Translations under genes and position numbers: made by a program
The notes under the pieces: model-generated
Databases searched by the model: none
What the model was told of the DNA's origin: nothing
Seen by the model: the letters and a program-made list of their open reading frames with translations, nothing else
Shown here: piece after piece, positions 1 through 8,101 of the stretch
Layout: each line of letters opens with the position of its first letter
How positions within the stretch are numbered: position 1 is the stretch's first letter
Origin: Palsa-504 sp963744575
GTDB taxonomy: Bacteria; Actinomycetota; Actinomycetes; Streptosporangiales; Streptosporangiaceae
DNA: 64,000 nt
NCBI GenBank assembly: GCA_963744575.1
Contig: CAVUUF010000015.1
Location: 1 to 64,000, forward strand
Reading direction: 5' to 3'

Positions 1-54
1 CCCCTGCGTGGACGCGGGGAACTCCGAGACGCCCTGACCTTGTACAGCTGGGGG

Positions 55-565
55 CTAGGAGCCGTCGTCTCCGGCTGGCTTGGCTGCTTCGCTGGCGGCG
101 GCCCGGCCCTCGGTGGTTCCTCGCTGCAATCCGGCCAGCCGGTCACGGATGTCGGCTGCCGACCTGCTCGGCACGGAGACAGGTTGCGTACTCGGTATGG
201 CACCCGGCACGAGGTTCGCGTTCGGTACGCGCCGGGGAAGTCCCACCGCGGTCGGGGTCCCCGCAGTCGGTGATTCGACTGTCTCCGCGGCATGCCAGCC
301 TTCGTCGGCCGGTGACAACCAGCGAGCTCCGGAGGCAGGCGCCGAACCAGAGGCAGGCGCCGAACCAGAGGCAGGCGCCGAACCGGGCGTACGGCGACCG
401 CCCTTGAACCAGTGCGATTCGACCGAATCGTAGATAGGTAGCCTGCGGTCTTCCGCCGGAATCTCGGCTGGCGGGACCATCACGCCGTTGCCGGAACCCG
501 CCTCCTGCCGCAGTTGCCCTGTACCGCCCGGCGAAGCGAAAGCGGAGGTGCGGACGGCCGACGGC
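55..565 (-). pseudogene. Displaced C-terminal tail of the conservon-type histidine kinase
   Basis: This frame encodes the typical tail of Streptomyces conservon/nitrate-sensor-like kinases: an LPIYDSVESHWF motif, then SPADEGW, a GLPRRVPNANLVPG stretch, and a final segment rich in Arg, Ala and Gly ending in DDGS. It is one frame away from the kinase gene covering 143-2314. The frame stays open upstream of position 483 (an in-frame GTG that is not a plausible true start), so the shift lies roughly at 540-600. The simplest reading is one extra base in the gene. The tail is not an independent gene: it has no Shine-Dalgarno sequence and no separate role known to me. Whether the shift is a real mutation or a sequencing error cannot be decided here. 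Confidence 0.65.
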
Positions 566-2314
566 CTCCTGACCCGAGACGGGGCCCTGCTCAGCCGCGG
601 CTTGGTCGCCCGGCATGCCAGGCAGACCGGAGTCTGCCGCCTCGGCCATGGCGGGGCCGGCCGGGGCCATGGGCCGGGTGGTGGCCGTGACGGCCGGCGC
701 CTGATCAGACTGCCGCCCCTCCTCGGACATCAGCCGCCGACCGAGCGGCGCGATCAGTGTTCCTTCCCTCGGCGGTGCCAGGTTAGCGGACCGTACCGCG
801 GCCGCATTCTGCGGCACCGTGGCAGCGCCCGGCCGCGCGGCCAACTCGTGTGCCCCTCGCCTGGGCCCGGCAGTAGCAGAACCGGCAAATCCCGGACGCG
901 GGGCCGCGTCCCTGCGGGCAATGAGCTCATCGGGGAGCCAGACAAGCGCCGTGAGGCCACCGAATTCGGCCTGCTGGAGCCGGACTCTGACACCGCGCCG
1001 GGCGGCAAGCCTGGCCACCACGATCAGGCCGATCCACTTCGGTAGCTCGATGTCACCCGACGGCGGATTCTCCAGCCGCCAGTTAGCGTGGGCCATCTCT
1101 TGCGCGCTCATCCCGACCCCCCGGTCGGTGATGCTGATCAGCGCACCGCCGCTGTCGGGCAGCTGACCGGAGACCTCCACTGGCATATCCCCCGCGGAGA
1201 ATGACGTCGCGTTCTGAATCAATTCGGCGAGCAGATGCACCAGGTCATCGACAGCAGGTCCGGACACCGCGACTTCCGGTTGCGGACGTACCGAGACGCG
1301 TTCGTATTCCTCGACCTCGGACGTCGCGGCCCTGATCACGTTCATGAGCGCGGCCGGCTGGTCCCAGCTGCTGGACACCTCGTGACCGGCCAGGACAAGG
1401 AGGTTCTGCGAGTCGCGGTGCATGCGGGCGGCGATTCGATTCACCCTGAACAGCATGGCCCGCCGGTCCCTGTCCTGCTCTCCCTGCTCGAGGTTGTCCA
1501 TAAGCCGCATCTGCCGTTCCACCAGGGACTGGCTGCGGCGGGAGAGATTCACGAACATGGCGTCGAGCTTGTTACGAAGGCCGACCTCTTCCCCCGCCGG
1601 CAGCGACATCCTGCTGCCCATCTGCTCGAGGGCGCGCGCGATGTCGCCTATCTCGTCCGGGGATGCCACGTCGGCGGGCGACGGGTCGGACGGCCTGCCG
1701 GCGGCCAAGGCCAGCGCGCGGGCCCGGAGCCGGTACAGCGGCTGTAGGACAGACCTGGCGGTAGCGATCGTGGCACGCACGGCCAGAACCAGGACGACCA
1801 CGATCACGACGCCGAGCGCGACCGCCCCCAGGATGGCCTCGTCCCGGACGGAACTACTCGACGAGTTGATCCTCGTGCCGTGCAGGACGTCGGCCAGGCC
1901 GACGACGCACACCGCGAGAACCGCGACAGCAGCGGCCGGGATGATGACCAGCAGCAGCAACCGGGAGCGGATATGCCGGCTGCCATTCGCGGCAGGCACC
2001 CTGTCCTGTCTGGCGGACGAGCTTTGCCCGGACAGCGAACTGGTACGTGAAGGCTCGATACCGGCGGGCGGACCTATGGGCTCGGGATGCCCGCCGACGT
2101 TGTATCCGGCTGTCGGCACGGTCGTCCCGAAAGGCTCACGGAAGGACACTCCGGCACGGTCACCGCGAGTCTCGCCTACGGCCCTCGGCAGTGTTTCACG
2201 CCCTGACCCATCGGGATGCCCCAAGAAGTCCTCGGTCTTGGTCTTGGCGACGTCCCTGGCCACCAGGAAGGCGACCATGACGATCAGGATAGCCACAAAA
2301 ATTTGGGTCAACAT
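143..2314 (-). CDS. Conservon-type sensor histidine kinase (CvnA / nitrate-sensor-like), tail frameshifted
   Basis: Membrane sensor kinase of the kind that begins actinomycete conservons, where it signals with roadblock, DUF742 and small GTPase partners. From the chosen ATG at 2314 (MLTQIFVAIL) one sees a membrane segment at residues 5-20, two more at about 118-142 and 159-180, a HAMP-like linker to about 240, a helical region, and a HATPase_c domain with N-box LAELIQNATS (about 362-371) and G1 motif DRGVGM (about 397-402). No clear H-box histidine is seen, as in other conservon kinases. The last 130 or so residues of this frame are Arg/Gly-rich and unlike the family; the proper tail is in another frame at 55-565. 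No conservon partner genes are visible, but the window ends just downstream of the gene. Confidence 0.8.
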   Translation of the reverse strand: MLTQIFVAILIVMVAFLVARDVAKTKTEDFLGHPDGSGRETLPRAVGETRGDRAGVSFREPFGTTVPTAGYNVGGHPEPIGPPAGIEPSRTSSLSGQSSSARQDRVPAANGSRHIRSRLLLLVIIPAAAVAVLAVCVVGLADVLHGTRINSSSSSVRDEAILGAVALGVVIVVVLVLAVRATIATARSVLQPLYRLRARALALAAGRPSDPSPADVASPDEIGDIARALEQMGSRMSLPAGEEVGLRNKLDAMFVNLSRRSQSLVERQMRLMDNLEQGEQDRDRRAMLFRVNRIAARMHRDSQNLLVLAGHEVSSSWDQPAALMNVIRAATSEVEEYERVSVRPQPEVAVSGPAVDDLVHLLAELIQNATSFSAGDMPVEVSGQLPDSGGALISITDRGVGMSAQEMAHANWRLENPPSGDIELPKWIGLIVVARLAARRGVRVRLQQAEFGGLTALVWLPDELIARRDAAPRPGFAGSATAGPRRGAHELAARPGAATVPQNAAAVRSANLAPPREGTLIAPLGRRLMSEEGRQSDQAPAVTATTRPMAPAGPAMAEAADSGLPGMPGDQAAAEQGPVSGQEAVGRPHLRFRFAGRYRATAAGGGFRQRRDGPASRDSGGRPQATYLRFGRIALVQGRSPYARFGACLWFGACLWFGACLRSSLVVTGRRRLACRGDSRITDCGDPDRGGTSPARTEREPRAGCHTEYATCLRAEQVGSRHP
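332..385. repeat. Three tandem 18-bp repeats in the kinase tail
   Basis: The unit gaggcaggcgccgaacca occurs three times head to tail (the last copy ends in g). In the family-like tail frame it encodes GSAPAS repeated three times, a flexible linker between the LPIYDSVES and SPADEGW motifs. Eighteen is a multiple of three, so changes in copy number would keep the frame. Slippage here therefore does not explain the nearby frameshift. Confidence 0.9.
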
Positions 2315-2754
2315 TCCGCTCACATCCGGTCGATAGCCGGGATCAGGCACGCGATGCCGCACATGAGGCGATCCCGATAGTGTCCGGTGATTTCCGCACC
2401 GACGCGTCCGGGGCCGCGGGTCACCGGGAACCATCCTGGGAGCGGAACCGACATGGCACCCCTCCCCGGCGGCCTACCTGAGCGCACGGCATCGCATAAC
2501 CGACCTAACTCTAACGGGGCGACCGGCCGGCCGTATGCGGATTACTACATAGAGGAAAGTCAGCATCCATTGCGTTGAGCGCCGCAGCTTCAGAACATGC
2601 CAAGCTTAGCCGGTCAGACTGAACTATGTCCGGTCAAATCCGGTTTACGACGTTACATGCCCTGGCTTCCCGCATAACTCGCGGGCCGCGGGGCTGTCCC
2701 AGCGGCCACCGCTCCTGGTCCGCTCTCGCGGTCGCGGTCGCGGTCGTGTTGAGG
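2315..2754. other. Intergenic stretch without a convincing gene
   Basis: About 440 bases between the kinase start and the stop of the STAND gene. Short open frames exist but lack family-like sequence or a good ribosome binding site. The part nearest 2480-2660 is AT-richer than the coding DNA and probably carries the kinase promoter. A short GGTCGC triplication lies at about 2728-2748. No RNA gene was recognised. Confidence 0.5.
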
Positions 2755-4968
2755 CTACTTCCGAGTATCTGGCGAAGTTCGCCGTATGGAATTTAACTCT
2801 CCGATATTGATAAGGCTCTGCTGTACTGCCTGAGTCAGCGGATCGCCGGATGGCAGGACCCGCTCACAGCGCGTGGCGGTGTCACGGAGCAGGGCTACGG
2901 CATCGCCGACCCGGCCTGCGGCGTAGTAAAGATAAGCCAGGTTAGCCAGGCGTGCGAGCGTGTCGGCATGATCAGGGCCGAGCACTCGCCTCGAATCCGC
3001 GCAGCACTGCTCGGAGAGCTGCATCGCGGTCGGTATCCGGCCGGCTGCGCGGTAAGCGGCGGACAGGTTAGCGGTCGTGGCGAGCGTATCCGGATGGTCG
3101 CGCCCGAGTACCTTCTCACGGTCGGACAGGGCACGTTTGTAGTGCGTGATCGCGTCCTTGAACTTGCCCCCGGCCAGGTAGGCAGCGGCGAGCCGATCAT
3201 GGGTGGCCATGGTCTCCGCGTCGCGGGGGCCCTGCAGGCGCTCGCGGTCGGCCAGGTTGCTGCTGAGTAGCCTGATGGCCGCGCCGATGTCTCCCGCAGC
3301 CCGGTAGGCCGCGGCAAGCTCGTCTCTCGCGCTGAGGGTGTTCGGATGGCGGCCCCCGCGGAACTGCTCGCACTCGCTGACGGCCCGGGTCATTACGGTA
3401 ACCGCGTCGCCCGGTTCACCAGCCAGGATCAGGGCCTTGGCCAGGCTGACCCGGGCCGCGATGATAGCCGAGTGCCCGGGTGCGAGCTCGCGGCCGCGCT
3501 CGGCCAGCACCCGCTGATACCAGTCCACGGCTTCAGCCGCGTATCCGGCCGCTAGGTACGCGGCGGCCAGGTGACCGGCGACGACCAGTGCGTCCGGGTG
3601 ACCAGGCATCAGCTTGGTGTCGCAGCGGGCAGACAAGTCACGCCAGTACTCCACGGCCGGCCCGACCAGGCGAGCCCCATCGAGGCTGCGACCGGCTCGC
3701 AGCAGCAGCGTATGGCATCCATCGGCCCAGAGCACGTCGGGGGCCGTGTCGTGCAGGCTGGCCGCGTTCAGCCGCAGGCTGCTCGCCGTCCACGGCTCGG
3801 GCTCGTCGGCGGGCCAGATCTCGAGCAGGGCGGTGGCGGCCGCGCGAGCCGCGGGCTCCTGGACGTTGGTCGGTGCCGCCAGCCTGATCGCCGCCTGGAG
3901 CACCGAGTTCATCAGGATCGTTGGCGGTGTTACTGCCCGGTTGACGCTGATCAGGCCGGCCCGCTCGATGGCGAGCAGCGCGTCCCAGGCCGGCTTCGGG
4001 TCCACGGCCGGGGAGAATGGGGTCACCGCACTCCCCAGATACGCGGCCACGCTCGGCGTGCTGAAGATGGCGCCCGGGATCCCGTGCCCGTCGAGCAGCG
4101 CGACCAGCACGAGCATGAGGCGGACCGACGCGCCGGGCAGCAGCGACTCCGCCTGCCCCAGGGAAAGCGTCCAGGTAACCGCGGCCGCGCTCGGCACTTC
4201 GCCCGCCGCTACCCCGATCTGCTGCCGCCGGCGGGCGAAGTAGTCCCGGTAGTCCCGGCAGGCCAGGGTGGAGTTCGCAACCACCGACGCGGCCTGGGCA
4301 AGGGCCAGCGGCTCACGGCCGAGTGCCTCGATCAAGTCGATCGCGCCGTGACGCTGGGCCGGGTTCACGCTGAGCCGGTCGGTCAGGCAGCTGAGAGCCT
4401 CGCGGACGCTGTAGAAGCCCAAGGGGAAGACCCGTACCCCGCGCCGTTCTGCGGCGATCGAGGACTGCGTACCGGTGACTAGTACCCGGCCGGCTGGTCC
4501 ATCCGGCCACAGCCCGTCCAGATCGGTTGGGTCTTTCACGTCGTCCAGAACGACGAGCCACGGCGTATTGGTCACGCTCAGCCAGCTGACGAAGCGTGCC
4601 GCTATCGACTCGGCCGTCCCGGCGGGCTCGATGCCGAAGGCCGCCGCCGAAGCCTGTACGTACCCGGAGAGCACCGAGGCCCGGTCGGTGGCGGAGATCC
4701 AGATCAGCGCGTCGATGGTGCCGGACCGCCAGAGCGACTCCGCGATGATCACGGCGATCTGGGTCTTGCCGCAGGCGCCCAGCCAGTTCGACGGGCCCTC
4801 GGCAAAAGCCGAGCCTGGCACCAGCGCCAGGGTGGCTCCCGGGACGAGCGCGTCCATGATGCCGCGGCCGGTATCGGGCCGGTCGGTGTACCCCTCGGCA
4901 AGCGGCGGGATCTCGCCCACCCGGAACCGCTGAGCAGCCTGCTCAGCTGACATCCCTCCTGAGGGCAT
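2755..4968 (-). CDS. STAND ATPase: NB-ARC domain with C-terminal TPR repeats
   Basis: Cytosolic signal-transduction NTPase. The N-terminal half is an NB-ARC-like ATPase: P-loop WLGACGKTQ around residues 63-71, Walker B WLVVLDDV around 138-145, and a GRVLVTGTQSS sensor segment soon after. The P-loop uses GACGKT instead of the commoner GGxGKT, a variant I associate with an actinomycete subfamily. The C-terminal third holds five or six kinesin-light-chain-type TPRs (recurring LAAAYLAAG, GHPDAL and HPDTLATTANLSAAY patterns). Such proteins sense ligands or partners and may act in development or defence; no specific role can be assigned. No N-terminal effector domain (TIR, protease) is visible and no partner gene is adjacent. 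The ATG at 4968 was chosen; an ATG 15 bases further in is possible. Confidence 0.85.
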   Translation of the reverse strand: MPSGGMSAEQAAQRFRVGEIPPLAEGYTDRPDTGRGIMDALVPGATLALVPGSAFAEGPSNWLGACGKTQIAVIIAESLWRSGTIDALIWISATDRASVLSGYVQASAAAFGIEPAGTAESIAARFVSWLSVTNTPWLVVLDDVKDPTDLDGLWPDGPAGRVLVTGTQSSIAAERRGVRVFPLGFYSVREALSCLTDRLSVNPAQRHGAIDLIEALGREPLALAQAASVVANSTLACRDYRDYFARRRQQIGVAAGEVPSAAAVTWTLSLGQAESLLPGASVRLMLVLVALLDGHGIPGAIFSTPSVAAYLGSAVTPFSPAVDPKPAWDALLAIERAGLISVNRAVTPPTILMNSVLQAAIRLAAPTNVQEPAARAAATALLEIWPADEPEPWTASSLRLNAASLHDTAPDVLWADGCHTLLLRAGRSLDGARLVGPAVEYWRDLSARCDTKLMPGHPDALVVAGHLAAAYLAAGYAAEAVDWYQRVLAERGRELAPGHSAIIAARVSLAKALILAGEPGDAVTVMTRAVSECEQFRGGRHPNTLSARDELAAAYRAAGDIGAAIRLLSSNLADRERLQGPRDAETMATHDRLAAAYLAGGKFKDAITHYKRALSDREKVLGRDHPDTLATTANLSAAYRAAGRIPTAMQLSEQCCADSRRVLGPDHADTLARLANLAYLYYAAGRVGDAVALLRDTATRCERVLPSGDPLTQAVQQSLINIGELNSIRRTSPDTRK

Positions 4969-5222
4969 CACTGTCCGCTACCCCCAACTATTCATCTGAC
5001 GTTGAAACCTCCCCGGATTACTTCATCAATAACACGCGGCGGTCCAGACCCGAGGAGCTTTGCCCATATCGCGATCTTCACTAACACATCATTATGCACG
5101 TGCACCAGGATTTCCGTAGCCCTCTAGCGGAGATCGGGTGAAGAGCTACGAGGCTGAGCAACGGTGCTACCGAGGATAGGTAAGGCTGGATTACTGAAGC
5201 GACTTCTGTTACTGAAGTTAGC

Positions 5223-5545
5223 TTAGGGGCGCTCGGGAACTAGGTCCTGAGGGGCGGATACCGAGCCAGAGCGCCCCGGCACACGCCGCAGCGGCCGGCC
5301 AGCATGGCACGCGGCGTAGCACCGGTTCCCCGGGCACGGCGGTCGGCACCACACCGCGACGAGGCCAGATCGCTGCGATCGCGGCGGCAACCTGGACGAC
5401 CAGGGCGGCACCGACCTGCCCGGCCCACCTCGCCGCCCAGCACGACCAGGCCCGGGTCGAGCACCACGCAGACGGACGCGAGCCCGACCGCGACCCGGTG
5501 CGCGAGTTCGCCCGGAACGCTTCGGCCGCGGCGGCGGGCAGCCGG
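5223..5545 (-). pseudogene. Remnant of a ROK-family protein (C-terminal part, multiple frameshifts)
   Basis: Joining three frames on this strand gives a recognisable ROK tail: AAAAEAFR, then ELAHRVAVGLASVCVVLDP and LVVLGGEVGRAG, then (new frame) ALVVQVAAAIAAIWP and VVPTAVPGEPVLR, then another shift. The LDPxxVVLGGEVG signature and the VPTxVxGEPVLRGA ending are typical of ROK sugar kinases and repressors. The N-terminal half (DNA-binding or ATP-binding part) is missing; the remnant meets the GH3 remnant on the other strand at about 5550. Not functional. Confidence 0.65.
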
Positions 5546-5559
5546 ACGGTGCCGGTGGG

Positions 5560-5797
5560 CGCGGCGGGATCCTGGCCGCGGCGGCCGGGCGTTCGCTGGT
5601 GGTGGTGGTCCGCGACGCGCATCGGGACCCCGGCGACGCGATCCCTGCTCGACGTGCTGCTCGCGGCGCGTCCCGACCTCGTGCTCGTGGCGATGGGGGT
5701 ACCAATCTGGCGCCTGCCGGAGGGCCGTCCTACCTGGCCACCTACGGGGCCTCCCGGCAGCGCCCATGCCGCCGCTGAATGGCTCGGCCTGGCCTGA
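5560..5797 (+). pseudogene. Remnant of a GH3 beta-N-acetylhexosaminidase (C-terminal part, frameshifted)
   Basis: Three successive plus-strand frames read like the end of an actinobacterial GH3 hexosaminidase: GGILAAAAGRSLVVVVRDAH, then SLLDVLLAARPDLVLVAMG, then GGPSYLATYGAS, then AAAEWLGLA and a stop. All the catalytic part is missing. With the ROK remnant on the opposite strand it looks like the two outer ends of a divergent regulator/enzyme pair whose middle has been lost. Confidence 0.65.
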
Positions 5798-5892
5798 GAC
5801 GCCGTTCGGGAGGGATAGCGAGCGCTAACAGAGCCGGGGCACCGCGAGCGGCCGGGACGCCAATGCCAGCAAAGCGGTGGGGAACATGCATA

Positions 5893-6351
5893 ATGACGGT
5901 CATGCGACTGTCAGCCCGGGCCGATTATGCGCTGCGCGCCGCGATCGAGCTCGCCGCGGCCAGCAGCGGACACGTCACGGCCGATCAGCTTGCTCGCGCG
6001 CAGCAGATACCGGGTAAGTTCCTGGAGACGATCCTGACCCAGCTCAGGCGGGCCGGGCTGATCCGCAGCCAGCGCGGGCCCGACGGCGGCTTCTGGCTGG
6101 CTCGCCCGGCCGGCGAGATCTCGCTGGCCGACATCATCCGGGCCATCGACGGTCCATTGCTTGGCGTCCGGGGCGAGCGCCCGGAGAACATCACCTATCC
6201 CGGCGCGGCCGAACCCCTGCAGCAGGTGTGGATCGCGCTGCGCGCCAACGAGCGGGCCGTGCTCGAGCAGGTCACGCTGGCCGACATCGTGTCACGGACA
6301 CTGCCGGACACGATCCAGCATCTGACGGAGAACCCGAGCGCCTGGGTCTGA
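5893..6351 (+). CDS. Rrf2-family transcriptional regulator without iron-sulfur cysteines
   Basis: Small winged-helix DNA-binding protein of about 152 residues. The N-terminus (MRLSARADYALRAAIELAA) and the helix-turn-helix with QQIPGKFLETILTQLRRAG followed by RSQRGPDGGFWLARP are diagnostic for Rrf2. IscR and NsrR members bind a cluster with three cysteines after the wing; here there is no cysteine in that region, so it must sense something else or act without a cluster. The ATG at 5893 was chosen because a GGGGAA lies 9 bases upstream; an internal ATG at 5902 would give the classical MRLSAR start. No operon partner: clgR is convergent 23 bases downstream. Confidence 0.88.
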   Translation: MTVMRLSARADYALRAAIELAAASSGHVTADQLARAQQIPGKFLETILTQLRRAGLIRSQRGPDGGFWLARPAGEISLADIIRAIDGPLLGVRGERPENITYPGAAEPLQQVWIALRANERAVLEQVTLADIVSRTLPDTIQHLTENPSAWV

Positions 6352-6374
6352 GGAAGGCTGGAGTCAGCGCCGGC

Positions 6375-6830
6375 CTAGACCGACACCATGTCGGTGACCT
6401 CGCGGACAGGCCCGGAAGCCGGGCCGAATCTGGGCTGGTCGTCCGCGAACTCCAGGGAGGACTCCTCGTCCGGGACGATGGAGCTGATTGGCACGAAGCC
6501 GTGCTCGCCGTCCATCGTGTCCAGGCCCACGCTGGCCTTCGCGGGCACCCGCAGGCCCGGCTCGCGGGGAACGCCGAGGACCGGCTCGCTCTGCAGTTCG
6601 GCCAGGGCGAAGTTGTCGGACACCTCACGGAACACCTGAGACAGCGGGGTGTTGAGGGCGCCGCAGATAGCGGCGAGCAGCTCGGAGGAGGCTTCCTTCT
6701 GTCCGCGCTCGACCTCCGATAGGTAGCCGAGGGAAACGCGGGCCGAGGCGGAGACCTCGCGAAGCGTGCGACCCTGCCGCAGGCGCAGCCGACGTAGCAC
6801 GTCACCTAGCAGCTGACGGAGCAGAACCAT
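6375..6830 (-). CDS. clgR: ClgR-type XRE regulator of Clp protease genes
   Basis: Cro/C1-type helix-turn-helix regulator of 151 residues. The sequence RRLRLRQGRTLREVS, ARVSLGYLSEVERGQKEASS and the following SELLAAICGAL closely follow actinobacterial ClgR/PopR, which activates clpP and related proteolysis and stress genes. Position next to cinA, pgsA, rimO and ftsK matches the conserved actinomycete order. The C-terminus ends in MVSV rather than the Ala-Ala degron by which Clp removes some ClgR proteins, so turnover may differ here. The upstream 113 bases (6831-6943) hold its promoter; I could not identify a ClgR operator with confidence. Confidence 0.88.
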   Translation of the reverse strand: MVLLRQLLGDVLRRLRLRQGRTLREVSASARVSLGYLSEVERGQKEASSELLAAICGALNTPLSQVFREVSDNFALAELQSEPVLGVPREPGLRVPAKASVGLDTMDGEHGFVPISSIVPDEESSLEFADDQPRFGPASGPVREVTDMVSV

Positions 6831-6943
6831 CGCCGCACTCCCTTCCCCGAGGCCGAAACCGCCGACACCTCCACGGTACCTGGACTAGCCGCGTGTCCGC
6901 GAGATCATGCCAGTTCGTGTTCGCTCCCAACGTAACGCTGTAA

Positions 6944-7477
6944 TCAGTAGCTCTCTTCCCTGAGCCTGCCGAGCAGCAGTCCCAGGGCGTGCTCTACCGT
7001 CAGTCTACGTATCTCGTGCCGGTCGCCCGTCAATGCGATCGTGCGTACCACCGTGTCGTCCGCGACGCTCACCGCGATGTGCGCGGTGCCGACCGGCTGG
7101 CCCTCGGCAGGCTCGGGCCCGGCGACGCCGGTGGTGGCCACCCCGTAGGTCGCGCCGAGCCGGGCCCGGACGCCCTGCGCCATCGCCGCGGCGACCGGCG
7201 GGTAGACGGCGCCGTGCCTGCGGAGCATCACAGCGTCGACGCCGAGCAGTTCGGCCTTCAGTTCAGTGGCATAGGCGACCACCCCGCCGCGGAAGACCGC
7301 GGACGCGCCGGGCACGTCGGTGAGCGCCGCCGCGACCAGGCCGCCGGTCAGCGACTCGGCCACGGCGATGGTCTGGCCGCCGGCCCGCAGCCGGTCCAGG
7401 ACCTGGCCCGCCAGATCGCGGGCCGCCGCGCCCGCGGACGAGCCCGGTGACCCCGCTGACCCCGACCCCACGACCAC
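6944..7477 (-). CDS. CinA C-terminal-domain protein (NMN amidohydrolase type)
   Basis: Single-domain CinA/PncC-type amidohydrolase of 177 residues, expected to hydrolyse nicotinamide mononucleotide to NaMN in pyridine-nucleotide salvage. Motifs: AESLTGGLVAAALTDVPGAS near residues 40-60, VAYATELKAELLGV, and TTGVAGPEPAEGQPVGTAHI around 115-135. The N-terminal molybdopterin-binding-like domain of full-length CinA is absent, as is usual in actinomycetes. The GTG at 7477 has a GGGAGG about 8 bases upstream. It is co-oriented with pgsA, 57 bases away. Confidence 0.9.
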   Translation of the reverse strand: MVVGSGSAGSPGSSAGAAARDLAGQVLDRLRAGGQTIAVAESLTGGLVAAALTDVPGASAVFRGGVVAYATELKAELLGVDAVMLRRHGAVYPPVAAAMAQGVRARLGATYGVATTGVAGPEPAEGQPVGTAHIAVSVADDTVVRTIALTGDRHEIRRLTVEHALGLLLGRLREESY

Positions 7478-7534
7478 GATCCTGCCTCCCCTAGTCCCGA
7501 GCCCTCGCCGGCCGACGCTGGCTGCGCACGGCCC

Positions 7535-8101
7535 TCACCGGCCAGCGCCCGGTTCCGAACGATGGAGCCGCATCGCCTGGAGGACGTAGTCGACGCCGGT
7601 CACCACGGTAACCACAACCGCCGCCGCCATGAAGAGCTCGCGCACGATCGCCGGCGGGCTCAGCGTGGCCGGCAGCACGTACAGGCAGATCGCGATGACC
7701 TGGAGCAGGGTCTTGATCTTGCCGCCGCGGCTGGCCGCGATCACGCCCCGCCGGATCACCCAGAACCGCAGCGCGGTCACCCCTATCTCCCGGAACATGA
7801 TCACCCCGGTGACCCACCACGGCAGCTCACCGAGCGCGGACAGGCAGATCAGGGCAGCTCCGGTCAGCGCCTTGTCGGCCACCGGATCGGCGATCTTGCC
7901 GAAGTCGGTGACCAGGCCGCGGCTGCGGGCCAGCCGGCCGTCGAGCAGGTCGGTCAGCGACGCGACGCAGAACGTGGCGAGCGCCGCCAGGCGCCAGCCC
8001 GTGCCGCCCGCGAGCAGGCAGCCGACGAACACCGGGACCAGAACGATGCGAACCATCGTGAGGACGTTCGCCACGTTCCAGAGCCCGGCCTCCTGGGTCA
8101 A
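7535..8101 (-). CDS. pgsA: CDP-diacylglycerol-glycerol-3-phosphate 3-phosphatidyltransferase
   Basis: Integral membrane enzyme making phosphatidylglycerophosphate from CDP-diacylglycerol and glycerol-3-phosphate, the committed step to phosphatidylglycerol and cardiolipin. The CDP-alcohol phosphatidyltransferase signature DGRLARSRGLVTDFGKIADP followed by VADK is complete (DGxxAR, G, D, D), and several hydrophobic helices follow. At 188 residues it has the normal size. Its ATG overlaps the rimO stop by four bases (ATGA), so translation is coupled. A neighbouring gene for the phosphatase step is not seen. Confidence 0.93.
   Translation of the reverse strand: MTQEAGLWNVANVLTMVRIVLVPVFVGCLLAGGTGWRLAALATFCVASLTDLLDGRLARSRGLVTDFGKIADPVADKALTGAALICLSALGELPWWVTGVIMFREIGVTALRFWVIRRGVIAASRGGKIKTLLQVIAICLYVLPATLSPPAIVRELFMAAAVVVTVVTGVDYVLQAMRLHRSEPGAGR

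Noticed and set aside
332..385. CRISPR-like short repeats
   Set aside because: The three 18-bp units are directly adjacent with no spacers and lie inside coding sequence. No CRISPR array or cas gene was found in the window.
2728..2748. ggtcgc triplet repeat next to the STAND gene
   Set aside because: Very short low-complexity run, common in high-GC genomes; no functional sign.
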